Source: an uncultured Bacillota bacterium (GTDB lineage: Bacteria; Bacillota; Clostridia; Tissierellales; Tissierellaceae). From it: a stretch of 64,000 nucleotides of DNA. Made by a program: the position numbers and the translations under genes. Location of the stretch: the NCBI GenBank assembly GCA_937951995.1, contig CALGAG010000041.1, forward strand, positions 16,059-80,058. Reading direction: 5' to 3'. The notes under the pieces are model-generated. The model searched no databases. It was given only the letters and a program-made list of their open reading frames with translations, and was not told the DNA's origin. Shown here in pieces: positions 17,472-27,061 of the stretch; positions within the stretch are counted from its first letter, which is position 1; every line of letters begins with the position of its first letter.

Positions 17472-19283
17472 ATGCGGATCAAACAGGAAAATATAAGAAA
17501 TTTTTCCATAATTGCCCACATAGACCACGGTAAGTCAACTCTTGCCGACAGATTGATTGAAATGACTGGAATGTTAACTTCCAGGGAAATGCAGGAGCAG
17601 GTATTGGACAAGATGGACCTGGAAAGGGAAAGAGGGATCACAATCAAGCTTAAGGCAGTGAGGCTGGTCTACAAGGCCAAGGATGGTCAGGAGTACGTCT
17701 TCAACCTGATAGATACTCCAGGTCATGTTGACTTCAACTATGAGGTCTCCCGTTCACTGGCGGCCTGTGAGGGTGCTGTTCTGGTGGTGGATGCAACCCA
17801 GGGAGTGGAGGCTCAGACACTGGCCAATGTTTACCTGGCAATTGACCAGGATCTGGAAATCTTGCCTGTAATAAACAAGATTGACCTGCCAAGCGCAAGG
17901 CCAGAGGAAATAATCAATGAAATAGAGGATATCATCGGGATAGAAAGTCAAGATGCCCCCCTTATATCGGCCAAGGACGGCTTGAATGTGGAGGAGGTTC
18001 TTGAGCAGATAGTTGAGAAGGTGCCAGCACCAAAGGGAGACCCCAATGCCCCATTAAAGGCGTTGATCTTTGACTCATACTATGACAGCTACAAGGGGGT
18101 AACCTGCTACATAAGAGTTTTCGAAGGACAGGTAAAGCCTGGAATGATGGTAAAGATGATGGCGACAGGAAAAAGCTTCGAGGTTACCGAGGTTGGGGTC
18201 AACACATCCAAACACATACCTTTGGACAGCCTCAGTGCCGGCGAGGTTGGATATCTGACTGCAAGTATAAAGAATGTCAAGGAAGCCAGGGTAGGAGACA
18301 CCATAACCGATACAGGCAATCCCACAGCAAATCCTTTGCCGGGATACAAAAAGGTGATCCCAATGGTCTACTGTGGAATTTACCCTGCAGAGGGTGAGGA
18401 CTTCAACACCGTAAGGGAAGCTCTTGAAAAGCTTCAGGTAAATGATGCCGCCCTGGTATTTGAGCCTGAAACATCAGTGGCACTTGGATTTGGATTCAGG
18501 TGTGGTTTTCTGGGTCTCTTGCATATGGAAATAATCCAGGAAAGACTGGAAAGGGAATTTGACCTAAACATTATAACTACTGCACCCAGTGTAATCTACC
18601 GGGTAACCAGAACAAGTGGGGAGGTAATGGAGATACAGAATCCTTCAAACCTGCCTGCCCCTGCGGAGATTGCACACATGGAGGAACCCATTGTTTCTGC
18701 AAACATCATGACCCCAACGGATTACGTAGGTGCCATCATGGAGCTTTGCCAGAATAAGAGGGGGACCTTCAAGAACATGGAGTATCTGGAGGAAACAAGG
18801 GTTGTACTCCACTATGATCTTCCACTAAATGAGGTCATTTACGATTTCTTTGACGCACTTAAGTCAAAGACCAGAGGGTATGCATCCTTTGATTACGAGC
18901 TTAAGGGATACCAGCAAAGTGAGCTGGTTAAGATGGATATTCTAATTAACTCAGAGCTTGTTGATGCCTTCTCACTGATTGTTCATGAGGAAAAGGCTTA
19001 TGAGAGGGGTAGAACCATCGCAGAGAGATTGGTGGATGTGATTCCGAGACACCAGTTTGCAGTACCCATACAGGCTGCAATAGGCAGCAAGATCATAGCC
19101 AGGGAGACAATTAGAGCCCTTAGAAAGGACGTTCTGGCAAAGTGCTATGGTGGGGACATCTCTAGAAAGAGAAAGCTGCTTGAAAAACAAAAGGAAGGCA
19201 AGAAGAGGATGAGGCAGATAGGTTCAGTTGATGTCCCTCAGGAGGCATTTCTGACCGTCTTGAAGTATGACGAGAAAAAATAG
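17472..19283 (+). CDS. lepA: elongation factor 4 (LepA)
   Basis: LepA is a ribosome-bound GTPase linked to back-translocation and 30S biogenesis. The 603-residue protein has the G domain ([29 protein letters not shown]), an EF-G-like domain II, the [13 protein letters not shown] segment, and the unique LepA C-terminal domain with [18 protein letters not shown]. The ATG at 17472, six bases after AGGAGG, gives the conserved start [16 protein letters not shown]; an ATG 30 bases earlier lacks a ribosome binding site. It sits between lepB and hemW, as is usual in Firmicutes. Confidence 0.96.
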   Translation: MRIKQENIRNFSIIAHIDHGKSTLADRLIEMTGMLTSREMQEQVLDKMDLERERGITIKLKAVRLVYKAKDGQEYVFNLIDTPGHVDFNYEVSRSLAACEGAVLVVDATQGVEAQTLANVYLAIDQDLEILPVINKIDLPSARPEEIINEIEDIIGIESQDAPLISAKDGLNVEEVLEQIVEKVPAPKGDPNAPLKALIFDSYYDSYKGVTCYIRVFEGQVKPGMMVKMMATGKSFEVTEVGVNTSKHIPLDSLSAGEVGYLTASIKNVKEARVGDTITDTGNPTANPLPGYKKVIPMVYCGIYPAEGEDFNTVREALEKLQVNDAALVFEPETSVALGFGFRCGFLGLLHMEIIQERLEREFDLNIITTAPSVIYRVTRTSGEVMEIQNPSNLPAPAEIAHMEEPIVSANIMTPTDYVGAIMELCQNKRGTFKNMEYLEETRVVLHYDLPLNEVIYDFFDALKSKTRGYASFDYELKGYQQSELVKMDILINSELVDAFSLIVHEEKAYERGRTIAERLVDVIPRHQFAVPIQAAIGSKIIARETIRALRKDVLAKCYGGDISRKRKLLEKQKEGKKRMRQIGSVDVPQEAFLTVLKYDEKK

Positions 19284-19289
19284 ATTATT

Positions 19290-19322
19290 AAGGAAAAGTC
19301 ACAAGGACTTTTCCTTTATTTA
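19290..19322 (+). terminator. terminator after lepA
   Basis: An 11-bp perfect stem (19290-19300 with 19306-19316) with loop ACAAG is followed by a T-rich stretch. hemW starts only 29 bases on, so some read-through or a promoter inside lepA is needed for hemW. Confidence 0.75.
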
Positions 19323-19344
19323 AGTAGAATGCCAGGAGGAAAAA

Positions 19345-20481
19345 ATGGAAAAGGCAGGTCTGTATATTCATATACCATTTTGCGAAAGAAAATGCCACTA
19401 TTGTGATTTCACATCCGTAGCAGGAAACCGTGACCTTATTGACAGGTATGTCAGATATCTTATCAATGAAATCAAAATGGTTTCAGCAGCCTATGGAAAA
19501 ATCCAAATTGAAACGATTTTCATCGGAGGGGGTACTCCGTCTGTTCTTTCAGAGAGCAGCTTGGAAACAATAATGGAGGCCGTTGGGAATGGTTTTTCCC
19601 TGGACAGAAATGCAGAAATCTCCATAGAGATAAATCCTGGAACCCTGACCCACCAAAAGGCACTTGGCTACAGGAAAGCTGGAATAAACAGAGCCAGCGT
19701 GGGGATTCAGTCCATGAACAACAGCCTCCTTGGAACAATCGGAAGAATCCACAATGAAGACCAGGTCATAGCTACCGTCAAGAACCTGAGAAGGGCAGGA
19801 TTTGACAACATCAATGGAGACCTGATGTTTGGACTGCCACACCAGTCAATTGATGACTTCAGGGTGACTCTTGAGAAAACTGCCCTGTTGGACCTGGAAC
19901 ACATATCAATGTATGGACTCATCCTGGAGGAGAACACTCCCCTGTATGGCTGGCATGAGAGGGGGCTTGTCTCTGTACCGACAGAAGACCAGGAGAGGGA
20001 AATGTATCACTTGGGGATTGATTTCCTCAAGAAAAAAGGATACCTTCAATATGAAATCTCAAACCTTGCCAAAAAAGGCCACGAATGTCGCCACAATATG
20101 GGGTACTGGCTGTTAAAGCCCTATATAGGTGTGGGAATTTCAAGTCATTCCTCAATGGAGGGCAGGCGTTATTGGAATACATCTGGATTTGGGGAGTATT
20201 TCCAGAAGCTGGATGAAGATACCCTTCCAATTGAGGGGGAAGAGACCATTACCAAGGATATGATGGAGACAGAATATCTGATTCTTGGAATCAGATTGAA
20301 GGATGGAATTTCCGTCGATGATTATGAAAAAAGATTCAATGCTTCATTTATGGGCAAATATGGAGAGGCTATGGCAAAGCATATGGATTCAGGTCTTTTG
20401 GTATTGACAGATGGAAGCATAAGGCTCACTGAAAAGGGCATGGACCTAAGCAATCAGGTGGAGATGGATTTTATTCCATAG
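19345..20481 (+). CDS. hemW: heme chaperone HemW (radical SAM)
   Basis: HemW is related to the oxygen-independent coproporphyrinogen oxidase HemN but acts as a heme carrier. The 378-residue protein has the radical SAM cluster motif Cys13-x3-Cys17-x2-Cys20 (PFCERKCHYCDF), the IFIGGGTPSVL segment and the HemW-type C terminus (HNMGYW, then a winged-helix HemN_C region). Its size is typical of HemW rather than the longer HemN. The order lepA-hemW-hrcA-grpE-dnaK-dnaJ is the Firmicutes norm. No other heme genes are nearby, so the physiological role in this organism is open. Confidence 0.93.
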   Translation: MEKAGLYIHIPFCERKCHYCDFTSVAGNRDLIDRYVRYLINEIKMVSAAYGKIQIETIFIGGGTPSVLSESSLETIMEAVGNGFSLDRNAEISIEINPGTLTHQKALGYRKAGINRASVGIQSMNNSLLGTIGRIHNEDQVIATVKNLRRAGFDNINGDLMFGLPHQSIDDFRVTLEKTALLDLEHISMYGLILEENTPLYGWHERGLVSVPTEDQEREMYHLGIDFLKKKGYLQYEISNLAKKGHECRHNMGYWLLKPYIGVGISSHSSMEGRRYWNTSGFGEYFQKLDEDTLPIEGEETITKDMMETEYLILGIRLKDGISVDDYEKRFNASFMGKYGEAMAKHMDSGLLVLTDGSIRLTEKGMDLSNQVEMDFIP

Positions 20482-20494
20482 AGGTCAAAAAGTA

Positions 20495-20521
20495 TTGACA
20501 AATACCTGTAAGGGTGATAAT
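20495..20521 (+). promoter_or_regulatory. predicted heat-shock operon promoter
   Basis: A perfect TTGACA (20495-20500) is followed 15 bases later by GATAAT (20516-20521); an alternative -10 (TAATTT) gives 17-base spacing. It lies directly upstream of the CIRCE operator. Confidence 0.65.
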
Positions 20522-20533
20522 TTATATATAGGA

Positions 20534-20560
20534 TTAGCACTCGGCAATGTTGAGTGCTAA
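20534..20560 (+). promoter_or_regulatory. CIRCE operator (HrcA binding site)
   Basis: A perfect inverted repeat TTAGCACTC-N9-GAGTGCTAA, identical to the CIRCE consensus. HrcA, encoded just downstream, binds it and represses the hrcA-grpE-dnaK-dnaJ operon; repression is lifted on heat shock. Confidence 0.97.
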
Positions 20561-20591
20561 CAATCATCCAGGAGAATTTAGAGGTGATACT

Positions 20592-21641
20592 ATGTTGGAT
20601 GAAAGAAAAATGAGAGTTTTATATGCAATAATAGACAGCTATATATCCACAGCGGAACCCATAGGCTCAAGAACGATTTCAAAGGGATATGACCTTGGAG
20701 TCAGCTCAGCCACAATCAGAAATGAGATGTCTGATCTGGAGGAACTTGGATATCTGAACAAAACACATACCTCATCTGGTAGGGTGCCTTCTGACAAGGC
20801 ATATAGACTATATGTGGACAGCTATATAAGGCTGGACAAGGACACCATAAACAATAAGCAGAAGACAGAGATAAGAAAGGCCCTGGAAAGGGAAAGCAAG
20901 GAACTGGATCAGTTGATTCAAAACTCAGCCAGGCTGCTTTCTCAGATAACAAGCTATACAGCTTTGGCATTGTCACCTCAGATCAAGGAAACAAGGATAA
21001 AGTATGTTCAGTTGCTGCCGATGGATGACCACCAAGTCCTGCTCATATTGGTCAATGAAAACGGACTGGTGAAGAATGCAGTTTTCAAGACTGACCAGAC
21101 CATTCCGGAAAACCAGCTTGTGGCAATAACCAACATGCTAAATGAAAGATTGAAAAATAAGTCCTTCAATCAACTTAACAATGAGTCGATGAAGGAAATG
21201 TTCAATCAGTTCTATAATTACAAGAATGAGATTGAGAGACTTATTCCCATCATCAACAAGTCCGTTGAAAGCATGGAAGATATTGACCTTTATGCCGATG
21301 GAATAGGGAGACTGTTGAATTTCCCTGAATACAAGGATATAGACAAGGTAAAGTCCCTAATGTCATTTATAGAGGACAAGGACCAGCTTTTGAATATCCT
21401 CCTTATGGATTCCATAACGCGAGACGTGCACATAAGCATAGGTCATGAAAATATCTATGCACCCCTTAAGGATTGCAGCATAATAACTGCCACCTACAGG
21501 CTTGAAGGTGAAACCGTAGGGAAAATTGGAATAATCGGCCCAACCAGAATGGACTACCTTGGGCTTATCAAGACCTTGAGGATATTCTCGGATAATATTT
21601 CCGAGATTATTAATAACTATAATGGAAGTGTTAAGAGGTGA
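20592..21641 (+). CDS. hrcA: heat-inducible transcription repressor HrcA
   Basis: HrcA represses class I heat-shock genes by binding CIRCE. The 349-residue protein has an N-terminal winged helix (about 1-75, with STAEPIGSRTISKG and SSATIRNEMSDLEELGYL) and a GAF-like central and C-terminal dimerisation region ending GIIGPTRMDYLGLI. I chose the ATG at 20592 behind GAGGTGA; an upstream TTG-type frame runs back through the CIRCE element and is unlikely. It is the first gene of the operon it controls. Confidence 0.96.
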   Translation: MLDERKMRVLYAIIDSYISTAEPIGSRTISKGYDLGVSSATIRNEMSDLEELGYLNKTHTSSGRVPSDKAYRLYVDSYIRLDKDTINNKQKTEIRKALERESKELDQLIQNSARLLSQITSYTALALSPQIKETRIKYVQLLPMDDHQVLLILVNENGLVKNAVFKTDQTIPENQLVAITNMLNERLKNKSFNQLNNESMKEMFNQFYNYKNEIERLIPIINKSVESMEDIDLYADGIGRLLNFPEYKDIDKVKSLMSFIEDKDQLLNILLMDSITRDVHISIGHENIYAPLKDCSIITATYRLEGETVGKIGIIGPTRMDYLGLIKTLRIFSDNISEIINNYNGSVKR

Positions 21642-21647
21642 TTGCAA

Positions 21648-22202
21648 ATGACAAAAGAGGACAACAATATCAAGGAGGATGAAAGGGACCTGCTGGAGGA
21701 AGAATCCAACGGGACGGAAGTTCCTCAGGAAGAACAGGAGGATGATCCCATTTTTAAATCAAAGGCAATGTTGGAAGAAAAGGAAAATCAAATCATTGAT
21801 CTGAACAATAAGCTGACCAGGTTACAGGCTGATTTTCAGAACTTCAAGCGTAGAACGGAAAAGGACAGGGAAAACTCAATAACCTATGGTATTGAAGCCA
21901 TTATCCTGGACCTTCTGCCTGTAATTGACAACTTCCAGCGGGCTATTGCTGCCCAGGACAACAAGGAGGACGGCTTCTACAAGGGAGTATCAATGATTGA
22001 AAAGCAATTCATAGATGTGTTGGAAAGGAATTCAGTCCAGGAGATTGAAGCCTTGGGGAAGGAATTTGACCCAAATCTCCACCATGCCGTATCAGTTGTT
22101 GAAAGCGAAGAGGAAGAGGGCACGGTAATTGAGGTCTTACAGAAGGGTTATGTTTTAAAGGATAAAGTTATCAGACCATGCATGGTCGTTGTTGCAAAAT
22201 AA
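21648..22202 (+). CDS. grpE: nucleotide exchange factor GrpE
   Basis: GrpE releases ADP from DnaK. The 184-residue protein has an acidic disordered N terminus, a long coiled coil (about 45-85, with LTRLQADFQNFKRRTEKD) and the C-terminal beta domain that contacts DnaK (VLERNSVQEIEALGKEFDP, then GYVLKDKVIRPCMVVVAK). The ATG at 21648 follows AGAGGTG at the hrcA stop. A TTG two codons earlier is possible. Confidence 0.96.
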   Translation: MTKEDNNIKEDERDLLEEESNGTEVPQEEQEDDPIFKSKAMLEEKENQIIDLNNKLTRLQADFQNFKRRTEKDRENSITYGIEAIILDLLPVIDNFQRAIAAQDNKEDGFYKGVSMIEKQFIDVLERNSVQEIEALGKEFDPNLHHAVSVVESEEEEGTVIEVLQKGYVLKDKVIRPCMVVVAK

Positions 22203-22220
22203 TTTAAGGAGGAATATGGA

Positions 22221-24038
22221 ATGAGCAAAATAATTGGAATTGACCTGGGTACAACAAACTCAGCAGTCGCCGTAATGGAAGGTGGAGAGGCTGTAATAAT
22301 ACCTAATGCCGAAGGGAACAGAACGACTCCTTCCGTGGTTGCATTCACCAAGGACGGGGAAAGGCTTGTAGGGGAAACAGCTAAAAGGCAGGCAATAACA
22401 AATACAGAGAGAACAATACAGTCAATCAAGAGACACATGGGAAGCGACCGCAAGGATGAGATAGATGGTAAATCCTACAGTCCTGAAGAGATATCAGCAA
22501 TGATTCTTCAAAAGATCAAGGCTGATGCAGAGAGCTATCTTGGAGAAACAGTAACAGATGCTGTTATCACAGTACCTGCCTATTTTACTGATAGCCAAAG
22601 ACAGGCAACCAAGGACGCGGGGAAAATCGCAGGACTTAATGTAAAAAGAATCATAAATGAGCCAACTGCTGCTGCATTGTCATATGGTTTGGACAAGGAA
22701 CACGGCCAGCACAAGATCATGGTATTTGACCTAGGTGGAGGAACATTCGACGTATCCATACTTGAACTTGGAGACGGAGTGTTCGAGGTACTTGCAACAA
22801 GAGGAAACAACCACCTTGGCGGAGATGATTTTGATGACAAGCTGATAGACTACATTGCTGAACAATTCAAGAAGGAAAACGGAGTTGACCTGAAAGCAGA
22901 CAAGATGGCACTCCAGAGGCTGAAGGAAGCCGCTGAGAAGGCTAAGAAGGAACTTTCAACAACCAAGTCAACCAACATAAACCTTCCATTTATCACTGCA
23001 ACTGCAGCGGGACCACAACACCTTAATATGGATATAACAAGGGCCAAGTTTGACGAGTTGACATCAGGACTTGTTGAAATGACAATTGAACCTGTCAAGG
23101 CAGCATTAAAGGATGCCGGACTTACTGCAGCCGACATAGAAAAGGTATTGCTGGTTGGTGGGTCAACAAGGATACCAGCTGTACAGGATGCAGTCAAAAA
23201 GCTCACTGGAAAAGACCCACAGAAGGATATAAACCCTGATGAGAGTGTTGCTCTTGGAGCGGCAATTCAGGGAGGAGTTCTGAGTGGTGAGGTAAAAGAC
23301 CTCTTGCTTCTAGATGTAACACCCCTTTCACTGGGAATTGAGACACTTGGAGGGGTTACAACCAAGTTGATTGAAAGAAATACAACCATACCAACCAAGA
23401 AATCACAGGTGTTTACAACTGCATCGGACAGCCAGACATCAGTTGATATTCATGTGCTGCAGGGTGAGCGTCAGATGGCCAACGATAATGTAACCCTAGG
23501 AAGGTTCCAGCTGACTGGGATACCACCTGCACCTAGAGGAGTTCCACAAATCGAGGTTACCTTTGACATAGATGCCAATGGTATTGTAAATGTTAGTGCC
23601 AAGGACCTTGGAACAGGCAAGGAACAGAAGATCACAATTACAGCATCAACCAAGCTGAGTGAAGACGAGATAAATGAAAAGGTTAAGGAAGCTGAGAGGT
23701 TCGCAGAGGAAGACAAGGTAAAGAAGGAAAAGATCGAGGTTAGAAACAACGGTGATTCAATAGTCTATCAAACAGAAAAGACCTTGAAGGACCTTGAAGG
23801 AAAAATTGAAGCTGATGAAAAAGCCAAGGTTGAAGAAAAGTTGGAAGCTCTTAAGAAAGCACTTGAGGGTGATGACATAGATGATATCAAGACCAAGACC
23901 GAGGAGCTGACCAACGAGTTCCACGCAATTTCACAGAAGCTGTATGAAACTGCTCAAGGAGAGGGAGGAGAAGGACAAGAGGCCCCTCAGGATGACGACG
24001 TTGTGGATGCTGACTACGAAGTGGTTGACGAAGACTAG
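22221..24038 (+). CDS. dnaK: chaperone DnaK (Hsp70)
   Basis: DnaK is the ATP-dependent Hsp70 chaperone. The 605-residue protein starts [17 protein letters not shown], carries [13 protein letters not shown] and [11 protein letters not shown] in the ATPase domain, the linker [15 protein letters not shown] near 370-385, a beta substrate domain, and an acidic C-terminal lid (ends [15 protein letters not shown]). It lacks the extra ATPase-domain insert of Gram-negative DnaK, consistent with a Gram-positive. AAGGAGG precedes the ATG. Confidence 0.98.
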   Translation: MSKIIGIDLGTTNSAVAVMEGGEAVIIPNAEGNRTTPSVVAFTKDGERLVGETAKRQAITNTERTIQSIKRHMGSDRKDEIDGKSYSPEEISAMILQKIKADAESYLGETVTDAVITVPAYFTDSQRQATKDAGKIAGLNVKRIINEPTAAALSYGLDKEHGQHKIMVFDLGGGTFDVSILELGDGVFEVLATRGNNHLGGDDFDDKLIDYIAEQFKKENGVDLKADKMALQRLKEAAEKAKKELSTTKSTNINLPFITATAAGPQHLNMDITRAKFDELTSGLVEMTIEPVKAALKDAGLTAADIEKVLLVGGSTRIPAVQDAVKKLTGKDPQKDINPDESVALGAAIQGGVLSGEVKDLLLLDVTPLSLGIETLGGVTTKLIERNTTIPTKKSQVFTTASDSQTSVDIHVLQGERQMANDNVTLGRFQLTGIPPAPRGVPQIEVTFDIDANGIVNVSAKDLGTGKEQKITITASTKLSEDEINEKVKEAERFAEEDKVKKEKIEVRNNGDSIVYQTEKTLKDLEGKIEADEKAKVEEKLEALKKALEGDDIDDIKTKTEELTNEFHAISQKLYETAQGEGGEGQEAPQDDDVVDADYEVVDED

Positions 24039-24084
24039 ATTTTGAAATAGTATATTGTGGGAGTCGTTGATGACTCTTTCAAAA

Positions 24085-24118
24085 AATCAAAGCTAAACCA
24101 TCAGGTTTAGCTTTGATT
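24085..24118 (+). other. 15-bp perfect inverted repeat between dnaK and dnaJ
   Basis: A perfect 15-bp stem (24085-24099 with 24104-24118) closes an ATCA loop. A smaller hairpin (GAGTC/GACTC near 24061-24076) lies just before it. No T tract follows, so the element does not look like a standard terminator on the plus strand. It may lower dnaJ expression relative to dnaK or protect mRNA ends; this is inference. Confidence 0.6.
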
Positions 24119-24143
24119 AATGATTATTAATGGAAGTTGGTGT

Positions 24144-25271
24144 ATGGCAGTGAGGGATTTATACGAAATACTTGAAATATCCAAGGATGCTTCACAGGAG
24201 GATATAAAAAGGGCTTACAGGAAGCTTGCAAAGAAGTATCACCCAGACCTTAATCCAAACGATGCAGAGGCTGAACAGAATTTCAAGGAAGTGAATGCAG
24301 CCTATGAAGTTCTTAGCGACCAGGAAAAAAGGTCCCGTTACGACAGGTTTGGTCATGCAGGTGTGGATCCACAGGCTGGCGGAGGAGACTTTGGAGGCTT
24401 TGGGGATATATTTGATGACCTGTTTGATGTGTTTGGTGGCTTTGGTGGAAGAAGTACAGGGAGAAGAAGGTCCGGTCCAGCCAGAGGAGCCGATATACAG
24501 CAAAGCGTAACTCTTGAGTTCAGGGAAGCAGCTTTTGGGGTGGAGAAAGAGGTTCAGGTCAGAAGGTATGAAACCTGTGGCACATGTGAAGGCAGCGGTG
24601 CAAAACCTGGAACTGACAAGAATACCTGCTCAAAATGCCATGGTTCAGGAGAGGTAAGGTATACACAGCAGACTCCCTTTGGGCAGTTTGTTCAGGTAGG
24701 CGTATGCGACCAGTGCAATGGTACTGGTGAAACCTTTGAGGAAAAATGTGAAACCTGCCAGGGCAGTGGCAAGGAAATCAAGACCAGAAAGATCAATGTC
24801 AATATCCCAGCAGGTGTTGACAGTGATTCGGTGATGACTGTCAGAGGTGAGGGTCACAGCGGAGAAAAGGGTGGACCACCTGGTGACCTTTATCTGTATA
24901 TTTCCGTCAAGGAAGACCCAGTGTTCTCCAGGAGGGGAACAAACATCTATGTAACAGTCCCAATAACATTTGCCCAGGCAACCCTGGGGTCGGAAATAGA
25001 GATACCTACACTGGAGGGAACAGAGGTCTACACTATTCCTGCTGCAACCCCATCCGGAAGCAGATTCAAGCTAAGAAACAAGGGCGTCGCAAATGTCAGG
25101 GGACTTGGCAAGGGTGACCTGATTTTTACAGTTGAAGTGATAATACCAAAGGATCTTTCAGACAAGCAGAGGGAGCTTCTCCTGGAGTATTCCAAGGAAA
25201 TGGGAGAGAATTATAAGACTCCTGAAAAGAAGGGTTTTTTCAAGAAGGTCAAGGATGCATTTCAGCAGTAG
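24144..25271 (+). CDS. dnaJ: chaperone DnaJ
   Basis: DnaJ is the co-chaperone that stimulates DnaK ATPase. The 375-residue protein has the J domain with the HPD motif (YHPDLNP), a Gly/Phe-rich linker (about 70-110), four CxxCxGxG zinc repeats ([36 protein letters not shown]), and the two-lobed C-terminal substrate domain. I chose the ATG at 24144, giving [13 protein letters not shown], behind GGAAG; an upstream start inside the preceding hairpin region is unlikely. Confidence 0.97.
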   Translation: MAVRDLYEILEISKDASQEDIKRAYRKLAKKYHPDLNPNDAEAEQNFKEVNAAYEVLSDQEKRSRYDRFGHAGVDPQAGGGDFGGFGDIFDDLFDVFGGFGGRSTGRRRSGPARGADIQQSVTLEFREAAFGVEKEVQVRRYETCGTCEGSGAKPGTDKNTCSKCHGSGEVRYTQQTPFGQFVQVGVCDQCNGTGETFEEKCETCQGSGKEIKTRKINVNIPAGVDSDSVMTVRGEGHSGEKGGPPGDLYLYISVKEDPVFSRRGTNIYVTVPITFAQATLGSEIEIPTLEGTEVYTIPAATPSGSRFKLRNKGVANVRGLGKGDLIFTVEVIIPKDLSDKQRELLLEYSKEMGENYKTPEKKGFFKKVKDAFQQ

Positions 25272-25306
25272 AATGATACAATAAGTCTGGCTTGGAGCCA
25301 GTTGGG

Positions 25307-25333
25307 AGCAACCACCAGGGTGGTTGCTTTTTG
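25307..25333 (+). terminator. terminator of the heat-shock operon
   Basis: AGCAACCAC pairs with GTGGTTGCT across a very short loop and is followed by TTTTT. It separates dnaJ from prmA. Confidence 0.8.
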
Positions 25334-25338
25334 CATAC

Positions 25339-25367
25339 TGGAAAAGAGTAGGATTTTAGGGTATAAT
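25339..25367 (+). promoter_or_regulatory. predicted promoter of prmA-rsmE-mtaB
   Basis: TGGAAA (25339-25344) and a perfect TATAAT (25362-25367) are 17 bases apart, directly after the dnaJ terminator, with prmA 31 bases on. Confidence 0.5.
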
Positions 25368-25397
25368 ATGTTGAATAATAGATAAGGATGTGATCCG

Positions 25398-26318
25398 ATG
25401 AACTGGCTGGAGGTTATAATCAAGACAAAGCCTGAAAATGAGGACCTGGTAAGCAGTATCCTATATGACAATGGTGCTACAGGATTGACAATAGAGGATC
25501 CCAATGACATTGTGGAGCTTGACAAGGCAAAGGATGCATGGGATTTCATAGAGCCAGAGCTACTGAAAAAGAAGGATGATGGAATAATCATAAAGGCATA
25601 CTATTCAGAGGCTGAGGACCTGGAAGGGATTCTTGAGAAGATAAGGGAAAGGATCAAAAATCAGGGATTGGGAGAAATCCTCACCAGCAAGGTGGATGAA
25701 AGCGATTGGGCTGAGAATTGGAAGATCCATTACAAGACAACAAAGATTGGTGCAAATATAGTCATAAAACCTTCCTGGGAGGAGTATCAGCCTGAAAGGG
25801 ACGACATAGTCATTGAGCTTGATCCTGGTATGGCCTTTGGAACCGGATCCCATGAAACAACCGTCATGTGCGCCAAAGCTTTGGAGAGGAATGTGGAGTC
25901 AACCTCGACAGTCTTCGATGTAGGCTGTGGAAGTGGAATATTGGGTATAATTGCTGCCAAGCTCGGAGCCGGCAGGGTTCTTGCCATAGACCTGGACCCA
26001 ATGTGTATCAAGGTCACCAAGGAAAATGCAATAATCAATCAGGTGGATGATACAATCCAGGTTGAGCAGGGCAATCTGCTCCATATGGTTGAGGAAAAGG
26101 CAGATGTCATAGTGGCCAATATTATTGCAGAAATAATAGTTGACCTGGTTCCGGGACTTAGGAATCATTTAAATGATAATGGTATCTTCATTGCTTCCGG
26201 TATAATAGAAAGCAAGCTGGACAAGGTAAAGGAAGCCCTCATGAGCAGCGGTTATGAAATTGTCGATGTTGAACTTATGAATGGCTGGGCGGCAGTTACA
26301 TCTAGAATGGTGATATGA
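25398..26318 (+). CDS. prmA: ribosomal protein L11 methyltransferase
   Basis: PrmA trimethylates lysines and the N terminus of ribosomal protein uL11 using SAM. The 306-residue protein has an N-terminal substrate-binding domain (MNWLEVIIKTKPEN), a linker containing VIKPSWEEYQP, and the Rossmann methyltransferase domain with DPGMAFGTGSHETT and DVGCGSGILGI, then VANIIAEIIVDLVP. It lies between dnaJ and rsmE, the conserved Firmicutes order, and its stop overlaps the rsmE start. Confidence 0.95.
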   Translation: MNWLEVIIKTKPENEDLVSSILYDNGATGLTIEDPNDIVELDKAKDAWDFIEPELLKKKDDGIIIKAYYSEAEDLEGILEKIRERIKNQGLGEILTSKVDESDWAENWKIHYKTTKIGANIVIKPSWEEYQPERDDIVIELDPGMAFGTGSHETTVMCAKALERNVESTSTVFDVGCGSGILGIIAAKLGAGRVLAIDLDPMCIKVTKENAIINQVDDTIQVEQGNLLHMVEEKADVIVANIIAEIIVDLVPGLRNHLNDNGIFIASGIIESKLDKVKEALMSSGYEIVDVELMNGWAAVTSRMVI

Positions 26319-27061
26319 TGCATAGGTTTTTTACTGATAATGAAATAGATGGAGCGGGACGTATAAGAATACAAGGATCTGATGTCAAGCATGCTAGAGA
26401 TGTCTTGAGAATGGGATCAGGTGAAAAGCTGGAGATTGTTGTTGAGGGGAAGGCCTACCTGTGTTCGATAATTGAGATTGGCAAGAATATTATGGTTGCG
26501 GAGCTAGTTCAGCCTTTAGAGAGAGGACACGAATCTTCAATCAAAATCAATTTGTTTCAGGGACTTCCCAAAAGCACAAAGATGGAGACCATCCTTCAAA
26601 AAGCCACAGAGCTTGGTGTATCATCATTTTATCCACTGTTGACAAATCGGACGGTGGTTAGGTTAAAGGGTGAAAAAAAACAGGACAGGAAACTGGAAAG
26701 GTGGGAGTCTGTTGTCCATGAAGCTGCCAAGCAATCAAAGCGGGACACCATACCAAAGGTCCATCAGGCTATTGATATGTCTGAAATCGAAGCCTACCTT
26801 AAGGAAGGTATTACCATAGTGCCCTATGAGGCATCAGAAGACAATGGAATCAAGGATGTCCTCAGGTCATTGGAAGTGCCCAGGACGGTCAATATTGTTA
26901 TTGGACCTGAAGGAGGCTTTGAGGAAGATGAGATAGACATGCTGGTCAGTCTGGGTGCAAGGATTGTGTCCCTGGGACCGAGGATACTTAGGACTGAAAC
27001 AGCGGGAATAGTGGCTTGTGCCATTGCTCAATATGAATTTGGAGATTTAGGAGTGATTTAA
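26315..27061 (+). CDS. rsmE: 16S rRNA m3U1498 methyltransferase
   Basis: RsmE methylates N3 of U1498 of 16S rRNA. The 248-residue protein has an N-terminal PUA-like domain (HRFFTDNEI to about 70) and a SPOUT methyltransferase domain with the knot signatures VIGPEGGFEEDEI and LGPRILRTETA. The ATG overlaps the prmA stop; a second ATG at 26318 is equally possible and shortens it by one residue. It overlaps the mtaB start by one base. Confidence 0.95.
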   Translation: MMHRFFTDNEIDGAGRIRIQGSDVKHARDVLRMGSGEKLEIVVEGKAYLCSIIEIGKNIMVAELVQPLERGHESSIKINLFQGLPKSTKMETILQKATELGVSSFYPLLTNRTVVRLKGEKKQDRKLERWESVVHEAAKQSKRDTIPKVHQAIDMSEIEAYLKEGITIVPYEASEDNGIKDVLRSLEVPRTVNIVIGPEGGFEEDEIDMLVSLGARIVSLGPRILRTETAGIVACAIAQYEFGDLGVI

